Both the position numbers and the translations under genes were made by a program. A DNA stretch of 6,768 bases. It comes from Lachnospiraceae bacterium. GTDB taxonomy: Bacteria; Bacillota; Clostridia; Lachnospirales; Lachnospiraceae. The stretch spans positions 1-6,768 of the forward strand of contig CAAGRM010000214.1 in NCBI GenBank assembly GCA_900772675.1, written 5' to 3'. The notes below the pieces were generated by a model, which saw only the letters and a program-made list of their open reading frames with translations, ran no database searches and was not told the DNA's origin. Positions within the stretch are counted from its first letter, which is position 1. Every line of letters starts with the position of its first letter. This document shows, piece after piece, positions 1 to 5,447 of this stretch.

Positions 1-16
1 TGAAAAGACAAACAGA

Positions 17-89
17 CATCTGCTTTTTCTGCGAAAGAGTTCCTCCCAAGGAGCTTTCTTTCGGACGCATGGCGACAAAAAAGCAGATG
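17..89. repeat. Long imperfect inverted repeat with nested hairpin; possible terminator of the 98-310 gene
   Basis: The 12-base arm CATCTGCTTTTT (17-28) is perfectly complementary to AAAAAGCAGATG (78-89). Inside it, CGAAAGAGTTCCT (32-44) folds against 49-63 around a CCCA loop, with a two-base bulge and one mismatch or wobble, so the whole element is a long two-tier fold-back. A further pair, TGAAAAGA (1-8) with TCTTTTCA (109-116), flanks it. Read on the minus strand the structure begins eight bases after the stop codon of the small gene at 98-310. It is followed by a T-rich tail (TCTGTTTGTCTTTTCA, positions 16 to 1), so an unusually long factor-independent terminator is the simplest reading. 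An mRNA-stabilising 3' structure, a small RNA, or a terminator shared with a gene left of the window are alternatives. The repeat is seen directly; its function is inferred. Confidence 0.55.
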
Positions 90-97
90 CCCGATTT

Positions 98-310
98 TCA
101 TTCGTACATCTTTTCATGAATATGTGCTTTCATCGGAAGCGATTCACTAACCTTTTCAGCAGGTTTCCTGACTCGCAGATTGTTACAGATACCGCACCTT
201 CTCATGTTTTCACACAATGGCATTTCGCAGTACTGCTCCCTGCTTACAGTGACCGGATCGCTCAGGCTTTTCACCTGATTCCCTTTTACCTTCACGGATT
301 CTTTTTTCAT
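98..310 (-). CDS. Small four-cysteine protein of unknown function (70 aa)
   Basis: I do not recognise this protein. It is short and basic at the N-terminus, has no signal peptide or membrane segment, and should be cytosolic. Four cysteines cluster at residues 28, 33, 39 and 42 (C-x4-C-x5-C-x2-C, ending in CGIC), a spacing that could hold a zinc ion or a disulfide, although it matches no zinc-ribbon family I can name. The C-terminal part is charged and carries two histidines (63 and 65). Evidence that the gene is real comes mostly from context: a near-perfect sigma-A promoter ends about 40 bases upstream (351-379), and a large fold-back element begins just after the TGA stop. The start is the only ATG before residue 30. 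GGAG lies only three bases upstream of it, which is close for a ribosome binding site, so translation may be modest. It is transcribed divergently from the DUF885 gene. Function is unknown. Confidence 0.6.
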   Translation of the reverse strand: MKKESVKVKGNQVKSLSDPVTVSREQYCEMPLCENMRRCGICNNLRVRKPAEKVSESLPMKAHIHEKMYE

Positions 311-350
311 CCGCTCCGCACTGAAAAGTCCCTTATTTCATTCGTTACTG

Positions 351-379
351 ATTATAGCAAAGCCATTTTGGAAAGTCAA
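351..379 (-). promoter_or_regulatory. Consensus sigma-A promoter for the small cysteine gene
   Basis: On the minus strand TTGACT (374-379) is separated by exactly 17 bases from TATAAT (351-356), with a TGC immediately before the -10 box forming an extended -10. This is one mismatch from the ideal housekeeping promoter. Transcription should begin near 344, giving a leader of about 34 bases before the ATG at 310. It is the strongest promoter in the window, and no open reading frame other than 98-310 follows it sensibly. Confidence 0.8.
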
Positions 380-446
380 ACGAAAGGCCAAAGAAAAGCG
401 CATAAAAGCAACATTTTTTACATACCTTATGATAACTGTCCGCCCC

Positions 447-450
447 GGAG
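447..450 (+). promoter_or_regulatory. Ribosome binding site deciding the DUF885 gene start
   Basis: GGAG lies eight bases before the ATG at 459. The in-frame ATG at 429 has no purine-rich site upstream, so 459 is preferred. I see no convincing promoter for this gene. TATGAT at 428-433 could serve as a -10 box, but nothing like TTGACA lies at the right distance. The stretch 311-458 between the divergent genes holds only this site and the minus-strand promoter. Confidence 0.65.
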
Positions 451-458
451 CATGTTTT

Positions 459-2225
459 ATGAAATCAGGCCGTATACGCCATCCTTTTCTTTTTTTCCTC
501 CTGCCGTTTTGCGGGCTTCTTTTTGCCCTGCTGTTCTGGTATTTTTCTCCGTTCTTCTCTCCCGGCGAAAACCGGCGTTTTTCCGCCTACGTACAGGAAC
601 GGTTCCGCGCAGAGGTAAGCTCCTCTGCCCTTACACTCCACTATACCCTCGCCGATCCGGCTTCCTGCGGCATCTTGCCCGGAACCGCATCGTTTGGCAC
701 GGTTTCCCTGCCGAACCGCCGTGCTTACGATGCCACACTGCAAAAAACAGAATTGCAGCTCACATCCTTTCATCGAAACCGGCTTTCCGCGGAAAACCGG
801 ATCACGCTCGATCTTCTGCTCTATGAGCTTGCATGCGAACAGATGCCGGGCAGCACCAGTACCCTTGCAGAGCCACTCGGCCCATCGCTTGGTATTCAGG
901 CCCAGCTTCCGGTTCTTCTTGCCGAATACCCGTTCCGCACACAGCAGGATGTCGCCGACTATCTTCACCTTTTGCAGGATCTCCCGCGCTATTTTTCCGA
1001 GCTCATCACACTGGAACAGGAAAAATCACAGCTCGGTGTGTTTCAGAACGATCTCGCTGTGGACGGCATTATCCGCCAATGCAACGCTTTTCTCGCTGAT
1101 GCAGACACACCGGAAACGCATCTGCTTCATACTGTGTTCCGGAACAAGCTGCTCTCATCCGCACTTTTTTCCGGGAAAGAAGAAGACCTCTGTCTGCGAA
1201 CACATCAGAAGCTGCTATCATCCTGTGTCTTTCCCGCCTATCGCTCCCTTTCCGATGCACTTTTGTCGCTCCGCGGCAAGGGAACCGGAAACGATGGCGG
1301 CCTTGCGCGGCAAGAGGGCGGGCTTTCTTATTATCAGTATCTTCTGCGCAGTCGCGTCGGCGTGGATGCAACGCCGGAGGAGCTCACTCTTCTTCTCACA
1401 CAGCTGCTCGCCGATCAGTGCGCAAAAATGCAGACGATTCTGGATGAGAACCCGACGCTTTCTCTCTCGAAGCAGACGCTTGTACTGCCATTTTCCACGC
1501 CAGAAGAGATGCTTCTGGATCTGCAGTCTGCTATTTCTGCGGATTTTCCTGTTCTTTCGGATGTTTCTTATGAAGTAAAAACCGTAGATGATTCCCTCAA
1601 GAATTTTTTAAGTCCTGCCTTTTATCTCACACCGCCCGCAGACCTGAATTCACCCAACTCCATCTACCTGAACCCCGCCGATGAGATGGCCGACATCGAA
1701 CTGTATTCCACACTTGCCCATGAAGGTTTCCCCGGTCATCTGTATCAGACGGTTTCCTTTTCCCGGTCTGATCCGCTTCTGATCCGCCATCTCTATGCAC
1801 CCTCAGGCTACATAGAAGGCTGGGCGACTTATGTAGAATCGTACGCCTGCCGCTACGCTGCGCGCAATCTCGACCCCCAGACGCAGGCGCTCTGCCGCCT
1901 CTGGTATTTGAACCGTTCCGTACACCTTACGCTTTGCTCACTTCTGGATCTTGGCATTCACAGTCAGGGCTGGCTTCCTTCGGATGCATCCTCGTTTCTT
2001 GCACAGTTCGGCATCACCGACGCATCAGCCGTTGCCTCCCTGTATCAGTACATTCTCGAAACACCGGCAAACTATCTGAAATACTGCGTGGGATCCCTGT
2101 CGTTTTCACAGCTCCTTTCGGAAGCAAAAGAGCGGGAAGGCGACACCTTCTCGCTAAAGGAATTCCACAAAAAGCTGCTTCGTCTTGGACCGCTGCCCTT
2201 TCCTCTTGTGGAAAAATATCTGTAA
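459..2225 (+). CDS. Membrane-anchored DUF885 family protein, putative zinc metallopeptidase (588 aa)
   Basis: This is a member of the DUF885 family, large bacterial proteins predicted to be zinc-dependent hydrolases of the gluzincin type; no substrate is established that I could assign. With the start at 459 the protein has a basic N-terminus, one hydrophobic segment at about residues 9-30 acting as an uncleaved signal anchor, and a large domain predicted to lie outside the cell. The family signature HEGFPGH is at 421-427, an HExxH-like motif whose two histidines and glutamate would bind zinc and activate water. GYIEGW (450-455) follows 29 residues later and probably supplies the third ligand, Glu453. 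The late motifs DLGIHSQGW (497-505) and ETPANYLKYCVG (534-545) also fit the family. The cysteine in LPFC near residue 18 does not form a good lipobox, so I do not call it a lipoprotein. The length is typical for the family and no motif is broken. The gene stands alone, divergent from the small gene and convergent with the deacetylase homologue. Family is near certain; activity is inferred. Confidence 0.93.
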   Translation: MKSGRIRHPFLFFLLPFCGLLFALLFWYFSPFFSPGENRRFSAYVQERFRAEVSSSALTLHYTLADPASCGILPGTASFGTVSLPNRRAYDATLQKTELQLTSFHRNRLSAENRITLDLLLYELACEQMPGSTSTLAEPLGPSLGIQAQLPVLLAEYPFRTQQDVADYLHLLQDLPRYFSELITLEQEKSQLGVFQNDLAVDGIIRQCNAFLADADTPETHLLHTVFRNKLLSSALFSGKEEDLCLRTHQKLLSSCVFPAYRSLSDALLSLRGKGTGNDGGLARQEGGLSYYQYLLRSRVGVDATPEELTLLLTQLLADQCAKMQTILDENPTLSLSKQTLVLPFSTPEEMLLDLQSAISADFPVLSDVSYEVKTVDDSLKNFLSPAFYLTPPADLNSPNSIYLNPADEMADIELYSTLAHEGFPGHLYQTVSFSRSDPLLIRHLYAPSGYIEGWATYVESYACRYAARNLDPQTQALCRLWYLNRSVHLTLCSLLDLGIHSQGWLPSDASSFLAQFGITDASAVASLYQYILETPANYLKYCVGSLSFSQLLSEAKEREGDTFSLKEFHKKLLRLGPLPFPLVEKYL

Positions 2226-2227
2226 AC

Positions 2228-2276
2228 AAAAAAGATCCCACAGACTTTCTTTTTTGCGGAAAGCTCTGTGAGATCT
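2228..2276 (-). terminator. Strong intrinsic terminator of the deacetylase homologue gene
   Basis: Read on the minus strand, the arm at 2276-2259 pairs with 2249-2233 in a stem of about 17 base pairs with one single-base bulge and one mismatch, around a nine-base A-rich loop. A run of six T (2233-2228) follows immediately. This is a textbook factor-independent terminator for transcription arriving from the right, about 50 bases past the stop codon of the gene ending at 2325. In the plus direction the hairpin follows the DUF885 stop codon but has no T-run after it, so it should work poorly there. Confidence 0.88.
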
Positions 2277-2285
2277 CTTACAGAT

Positions 2286-2326
2286 CTGCCTGTCAGCCAT
2301 TTGCCCGGCAGCTTCTTTTGCTTTTT
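2286..2326 (+). terminator. Weak candidate terminator for the DUF885 gene
   Basis: CTGCC (2286-2290) can pair with GGCAG (2307-2311), and the second arm is followed at once by a T-rich tract, CTTCTTTTGCTTTTT (2312-2326). The stem is only five base pairs with a 16-base loop, so this is a weak call. It is offered because the stronger hairpin at 2233-2276 lacks a T-run in the plus direction. Confidence 0.25.
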
Positions 2327-3794
2327 AACCCAGATTATAGAGGGATGGATCTGTCGGCCGCTGCGGATCGATCACGGATGCAGAGTCAAACAGGTCGCTT
2401 GTTCTGTCCTCTCCACCGCCGTAAAGGTTCTGATACAGCCGGTATCCATCCAGGTTTCTTCGTCCCATACGCAGGTAATTGTCTCTTACCTGAACGAAGT
2501 ACTGTGTCGAGTCTACGTTACAGTAAATGTTAAAGCCCTGGCTCTTTAAATAAGCGAATTTTTCATTGTCCATGGTGTAATCATGCCAGTCGGAAAGATC
2601 CTGTCCATGCGCGAAGATAATGATATCGCTTCCGCCGATCAGCGGTGCAACGTAAGTCAGCCATTTTTCGGTATCTGCCTGAATCGTCTCAATCGGCTTG
2701 TCACCGACACGGATATGACCCCAGGTATGGCTTGCAAAGGTCCAGCCGTCTGCTTTGATCGCATCTGCTACCTTCTTTGCCTCCTCGCACTCTTTGTCCC
2801 AGTCGAAATCCGGGTGCGCATTCAGCCATGCTGTCTGATCGTCCGTCAGGTTTTCTCTCGTTTTATAATCGCCGTCGGTGCGGTATCCAAGGATTCCGTC
2901 ATAGCCGGTCAGGGCTACCGTTCCGCGCGCATTATGATAAACGGCATCCGGATGCTCTTCAATAAACTGATCCATCAGCGGAATGCAGTCGTAAGCTCCT
3001 GTCACAACGGTTCCATCATCCTGAATATATTCACAGGTCGGTTTTCCATCATCACCGACAATCATCTTGCTGGCAATACCACGTCCGTCATAGGAGTGAT
3101 AATAGGAAAGATCATCCAGGGAAAGAACGAATGCTTTCTTTCCTTCCGGCAGATAAATATCTCCCTCTGTGTAATGGACGGTTCCGTCCTCATCTACAGT
3201 CTTTTTCACGAGATCGTTGAGTGAAACCATCACATAGCCTCTGTCGTACATCTGCTGGGTAATCGCTTTGAACTCATCTATCGTGGTCATCCACTGACAG
3301 AAGCCCGGAGTCTGCGCATTATCCTGATAGAACGCTTTCTGCGGGTCAACGACAAGAGAATGGTAAAAAATGTGGGTTACTTCGTTAATATTGACACGTA
3401 CACAGGCATCTCTTGTGCTGGTGTACTCCGATACCTTGGTAATAATGTCCGCATCGGTTGCCGCACCTTCCACACTCTGGAGCTTTTCAATCGCCCCGTC
3501 ATAATCGTATGTCTGGGCCAATGCATCGGCTTCCGCCATGATCTGTTCTTTCGTCGTTGGCGTTCCGGCGCCTCCTGTGCTGTCCGATGATACAGAACCG
3601 TCTACTTCTGCTGTTTTCTTATCCTCTTTTTCCTGTGCCTTCTTCTGGATTTTTTCTGTTCCTCCGGCCAAAGCCCAGATTCCGATTCCGAGAATCACAA
3701 GCAGGACACAGAAAATACCGGTTTTGATCATCAATGCCCGCTTCCGTTTTCTTCTTCGGAGCTCTTTTTTGCTGATGTGTTTTTTCTCACTCAT
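2325..3794 (-). CDS. Membrane-anchored NodB-like polysaccharide deacetylase homologue (489 aa)
   Basis: This resembles the NodB-fold carbohydrate esterase 4 group, metal-dependent enzymes that remove acetyl groups from peptidoglycan or other glycans. The N-terminus is strongly basic (RRRKRKR, 13-19), followed by a membrane segment (about 22-43), a charged Lys/Glu-rich stretch (46-62) and a Ser/Gly/Thr-rich linker (66-81), so the rest should face outward. A short helical region (about 83-130) precedes the catalytic-like domain. Visible motifs are HIFYHS (141-146), SLDDLSYY (225-232) at the place of the NodB TFDDG motif, and SHTWGH (355-360) at the place of the H-x3-H metal motif. Asp228, His356 and His360 are the likely metal ligands. 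The Gly of TFDDG is replaced by Leu, and the gap between the two motifs (about 125 residues) exceeds the roughly 50 usual in NodB domains, so there is an insertion. IIIFAHGQD (391-399) may stand for the usual late YPYG-type strand. The start at 3794 has GGGAGG nine bases upstream. The gene has its own promoter and a strong terminator. Fold assignment is fairly sure; enzymatic activity and substrate are not. Confidence 0.9.
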   Translation of the reverse strand: MSEKKHISKKELRRRKRKRALMIKTGIFCVLLVILGIGIWALAGGTEKIQKKAQEKEDKKTAEVDGSVSSDSTGGAGTPTTKEQIMAEADALAQTYDYDGAIEKLQSVEGAATDADIITKVSEYTSTRDACVRVNINEVTHIFYHSLVVDPQKAFYQDNAQTPGFCQWMTTIDEFKAITQQMYDRGYVMVSLNDLVKKTVDEDGTVHYTEGDIYLPEGKKAFVLSLDDLSYYHSYDGRGIASKMIVGDDGKPTCEYIQDDGTVVTGAYDCIPLMDQFIEEHPDAVYHNARGTVALTGYDGILGYRTDGDYKTRENLTDDQTAWLNAHPDFDWDKECEEAKKVADAIKADGWTFASHTWGHIRVGDKPIETIQADTEKWLTYVAPLIGGSDIIIFAHGQDLSDWHDYTMDNEKFAYLKSQGFNIYCNVDSTQYFVQVRDNYLRMGRRNLDGYRLYQNLYGGGEDRTSDLFDSASVIDPQRPTDPSLYNLG

Positions 3795-3883
3795 TTTTTT
3801 CTTCCTCCCAAAACAGCTTTTGCTTTTCTGGCAAATATTACAGTTTCACCGGGCAGATAAAAAGCCTTCCTCCCGATGTGCTT
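3795..3883 (-). promoter_or_regulatory. Leader of the deacetylase homologue mRNA with two Shine-Dalgarno-like repeats
   Basis: From the predicted start near 3883 the leader is about 88 bases. The nine-base sequence GGGAGGAAG occurs twice, at 3866-3874 and at 3801-3809. The second copy is the ribosome binding site of the gene. The first has no usable start codon at a proper distance. It sits inside a possible six-pair stem (ATCGGG with CCCGGT), which would hide part of it. Whether this has a regulatory role is unknown. Confidence 0.3.
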
Positions 3884-3889
3884 CTTTCT

Positions 3890-3918
3890 ATTTTAGCGCA
3901 AAACACCGGTTCTGTCGA
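3890..3918 (-). promoter_or_regulatory. Sigma-A-type promoter for the deacetylase homologue
   Basis: On the minus strand TCGACA (3913-3918) is followed after exactly 17 bases by TAAAAT (3890-3895), one mismatch from consensus in each box. It lies between the methyltransferase stop codon and the deacetylase start. No strong terminator separates the two genes: the only hairpin I see here pairs TGCCGG with CCGGTG over six base pairs, ahead of TTTT, and it overlaps this promoter. The deacetylase gene may therefore be expressed both from here and by read-through from the ktr operon. Confidence 0.6.
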
Positions 3919-3960
3919 GTAGATTTCCGGCAGGTTAAGAGAAATGTAAGAAAACGTGAT

Positions 3961-4731
3961 TTACTCTCTCTGTCCATGCGCCTCATACATCAGGACGGCC
4001 GATGCGATTGCAGCATTCAGAGACTCCACTTTTCCCTCCATCGGAATACGGATCAGACACTGGGCCGCTTCCGCCATATCATCCGTCAGACCATTGCCTT
4101 CGTTTCCGATCAGAAATGCGGTTCCCCCGGTATAATCTTCCTCACGGTAAGAATGTACCCCGTGCAAATGCGCCGCGTAAGTACAGATTCCGCGTTCCTT
4201 TAACCGTTTCACGAAAGCTACGGCATCGTCCACAATTAGAAATGGCATGCGGTAGACAGACCCCATGGTAGAACGGATTGTTTTGGGGTTAAAGATATCT
4301 GCGGTGCCGCGGCTCATGATAATCCCGGTCACTCCGGCTCCCTCTGCTGTCCGGATAATGGTTCCGACATTTCCCGGATCCTGCAGATCCTCAAGCACCA
4401 TCAGAAGCGGCGTTTTTCCGTTGTTCAGCACCTCTTCTTCGGTGTAGTGCGGCATGCGGATTACGCTTAAGACACCCTGTGGTGTCTTGGTATCGCACAT
4501 TGCCTGAAAAACGCGGTCGTCCACTACTTCGTATTCTGTCCCATCCGATGGCATTTCATGCGTTTTGCTGCCGCTTTCGGACACATATACCTTTTTCAGC
4601 CATTCCTTTGGTGCTTCCTGGAACATTTTCCAGCCTTCTGCCACGAAAACATCCTGCTCCCGGCGTTCTTTTGCTTTTTTATTCAGCGCAATAATATTTT
4701 TTACCTGTGCATTGCTGCTGCTTGTAATCAT
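3961..4731 (-). CDS. TrmH/SpoU-family RNA 2'-O-ribose methyltransferase (256 aa)
   Basis: This is an S-adenosylmethionine-dependent methyltransferase of the SPOUT superfamily, expected to methylate a ribose 2'-hydroxyl in rRNA or tRNA in the cytoplasm. An N-terminal RNA-binding domain of the L30e-like type (about 1-95) carries the usual NAQVKN...VFVAEGWK pattern. The knotted catalytic domain (about 108-256) shows all three family motifs: motif 1 around PGNVGTIIRTAEGAG (119-133, with Asn121 and Arg127), motif 2 IGNEGNGL (208-215), and motif 3 beginning IPMEGKVESLNAA (229-241). Length is normal for the family. The ATG at 4746 overlaps the ktrA stop codon as ATGA and has almost no spacing from any ribosome site. 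The in-frame ATG at 4731 has GAGGGA seven bases upstream and gives the expected MITSSSNAQ N-terminus, so it is preferred. The gene follows ktrA in one transcript. The target nucleotide cannot be read from the sequence: RlmB, YsgA-like and TrmH-like members share these motifs, so I give no symbol. Confidence 0.94.
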   Translation of the reverse strand: MITSSSNAQVKNIIALNKKAKERREQDVFVAEGWKMFQEAPKEWLKKVYVSESGSKTHEMPSDGTEYEVVDDRVFQAMCDTKTPQGVLSVIRMPHYTEEEVLNNGKTPLLMVLEDLQDPGNVGTIIRTAEGAGVTGIIMSRGTADIFNPKTIRSTMGSVYRMPFLIVDDAVAFVKRLKERGICTYAAHLHGVHSYREEDYTGGTAFLIGNEGNGLTDDMAEAAQCLIRIPMEGKVESLNAAIASAVLMYEAHGQRE

Positions 4732-4738
4732 GAATGGT

Positions 4739-4744
4739 TCCCTC
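4739..4744 (-). promoter_or_regulatory. Ribosome binding site deciding the methyltransferase start
   Basis: GAGGGA on the minus strand lies seven bases before the ATG at 4731 and overlaps the ktrA stop codon (4743-4745). Termination of ktrA translation would leave a ribosome directly on this site, so re-initiation or coupling is likely. The upstream ATG at 4746 is part of the same overlap and is the alternative start, adding five residues (MREPF). Confidence 0.65.
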
Positions 4745-5399
4745 ATTTCCTGTTTTTCATCAATTTGGCAAGTTCTTTGTTTTCACCGACCAGAATCAGC
4801 ACTTCCTCCGCACGGAGCAATGTTTTCGGGTTGACCGTGACGCGGATATCCTCCCCGTCCTTTAGGGCAATGACGTTGATGCCATATTTCTTTCTCAAAT
4901 CCAGCTCCTCCAGGTTGTGACCTGTCCACGCCTCCGGTACAGGCAGCTCTACCATGGAAAAGGAATCCGACAGCATAAAGAAATCCTGGAATCCACCGGA
5001 AATCAGACTTTTACCGAGGCGGATGCCCGTCTCACTTTCTGCCATCACAACGCGGTCCGCGCCAACCTTTTTTAAGATATTGGCATGCATCTGACTCATC
5101 CCCTTCGCAATGACGAGCGGAACTCCGGCCTCCTTTGCCTGCAGTGTGGCGAGAATACTCGCCTCCATATTTTCGGAAATGCCAACGATCACCACATCCA
5201 TATTGCTGATGCCAAGAGATGCAAACACACGACTGTCCGTGATGTCTGCACGCGCCGCATAGGTAACAAGATCGGCAATTTCCTGTACCAGCTCGGCGTC
5301 TTTATCAACGGCAAGCACTTCTTTTCCTGCCTGCGCAAGTGTCGTTGCTACAGAAAAACCAAACTTTCCAAGTCCAATGACTGCATACTGTTTACTCAT
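4743..5399 (-). CDS. ktrA: KtrA-type potassium uptake regulatory subunit, RCK domain protein (218 aa)
   Basis: This is the cytosolic gating subunit of a Ktr potassium uptake system. In known systems an octameric RCK ring binds ATP or ADP and opens or closes the KtrB channel dimer. The RCK_N domain (about 4-120) starts with the Rossmann motif GLGKFG (9-14), then VDKD (31-34), whose Asp32 is the acidic residue at the end of the second strand, and ADITD (51-55). The RCK_C domain (about 135-214) follows; in Firmicutes this domain of KtrA can bind cyclic di-AMP, which would inhibit uptake, but binding cannot be read here. Length matches single-RCK KtrA proteins (about 220 residues) rather than the roughly 450 of enterobacterial TrkA. 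GAGGA lies five bases before the ATG. The usual PE of the VI-x-PE segment reads AE here (VVMAESETG, 117-125). The gene lies 48 bases after ktrB and overlaps the upstream possible start of the methyltransferase. Confidence 0.95.
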   Translation of the reverse strand: MSKQYAVIGLGKFGFSVATTLAQAGKEVLAVDKDAELVQEIADLVTYAARADITDSRVFASLGISNMDVVIVGISENMEASILATLQAKEAGVPLVIAKGMSQMHANILKKVGADRVVMAESETGIRLGKSLISGGFQDFFMLSDSFSMVELPVPEAWTGHNLEELDLRKKYGINVIALKDGEDIRVTVNPKTLLRAEEVLILVGENKELAKLMKNRK

Positions 5400-5447
5400 T
5401 TCTTTTCCTCGTTTTCTGAAATCTGTCCTGTTTTTTTATTTTCCCAA

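Noticed and set aside
29..76. Resemblance of GCGAAAG ... GGACGC to parts of a cyclic di-GMP class I riboswitch
   Set aside because: Only short fragments match, the second hairpin and tetraloop receptor parts are missing, and no plus-strand gene follows at the right place.
459..560. Possible lipoprotein signal on the DUF885 protein (LPFC near residue 18)
   Set aside because: The residues before the cysteine do not fit a lipobox and the hydrophobic stretch continues past it, so a plain membrane anchor is more likely.
116..826. Open plus-strand frame of about 236 codons overlapping the small gene and the DUF885 start
   Set aside because: It runs antisense to the promoter-bearing small gene and then out of frame within the DUF885 gene; the translation is rich in Arg, Phe, Ser and Pro with no recognisable domain.
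465..968. Minus-strand frame of about 167 codons antisense to the DUF885 gene
   Set aside because: No ribosome site or promoter, lysine/arginine-biased composition and no domain; an antisense shadow.
694..1578. Long plus-strand frame of about 294 codons inside the DUF885 gene
   Set aside because: It is an out-of-frame shadow: composition is Cys-, Arg- and Phe-rich and no motif is present, while the other frame carries the whole DUF885 domain.
3538..4203. Plus-strand frame of about 221 codons spanning the deacetylase start and methyltransferase end
   Set aside because: It crosses two well-supported minus-strand genes and their promoter region, and its sequence is low-complexity hydrophobic and Ser/Arg-rich.
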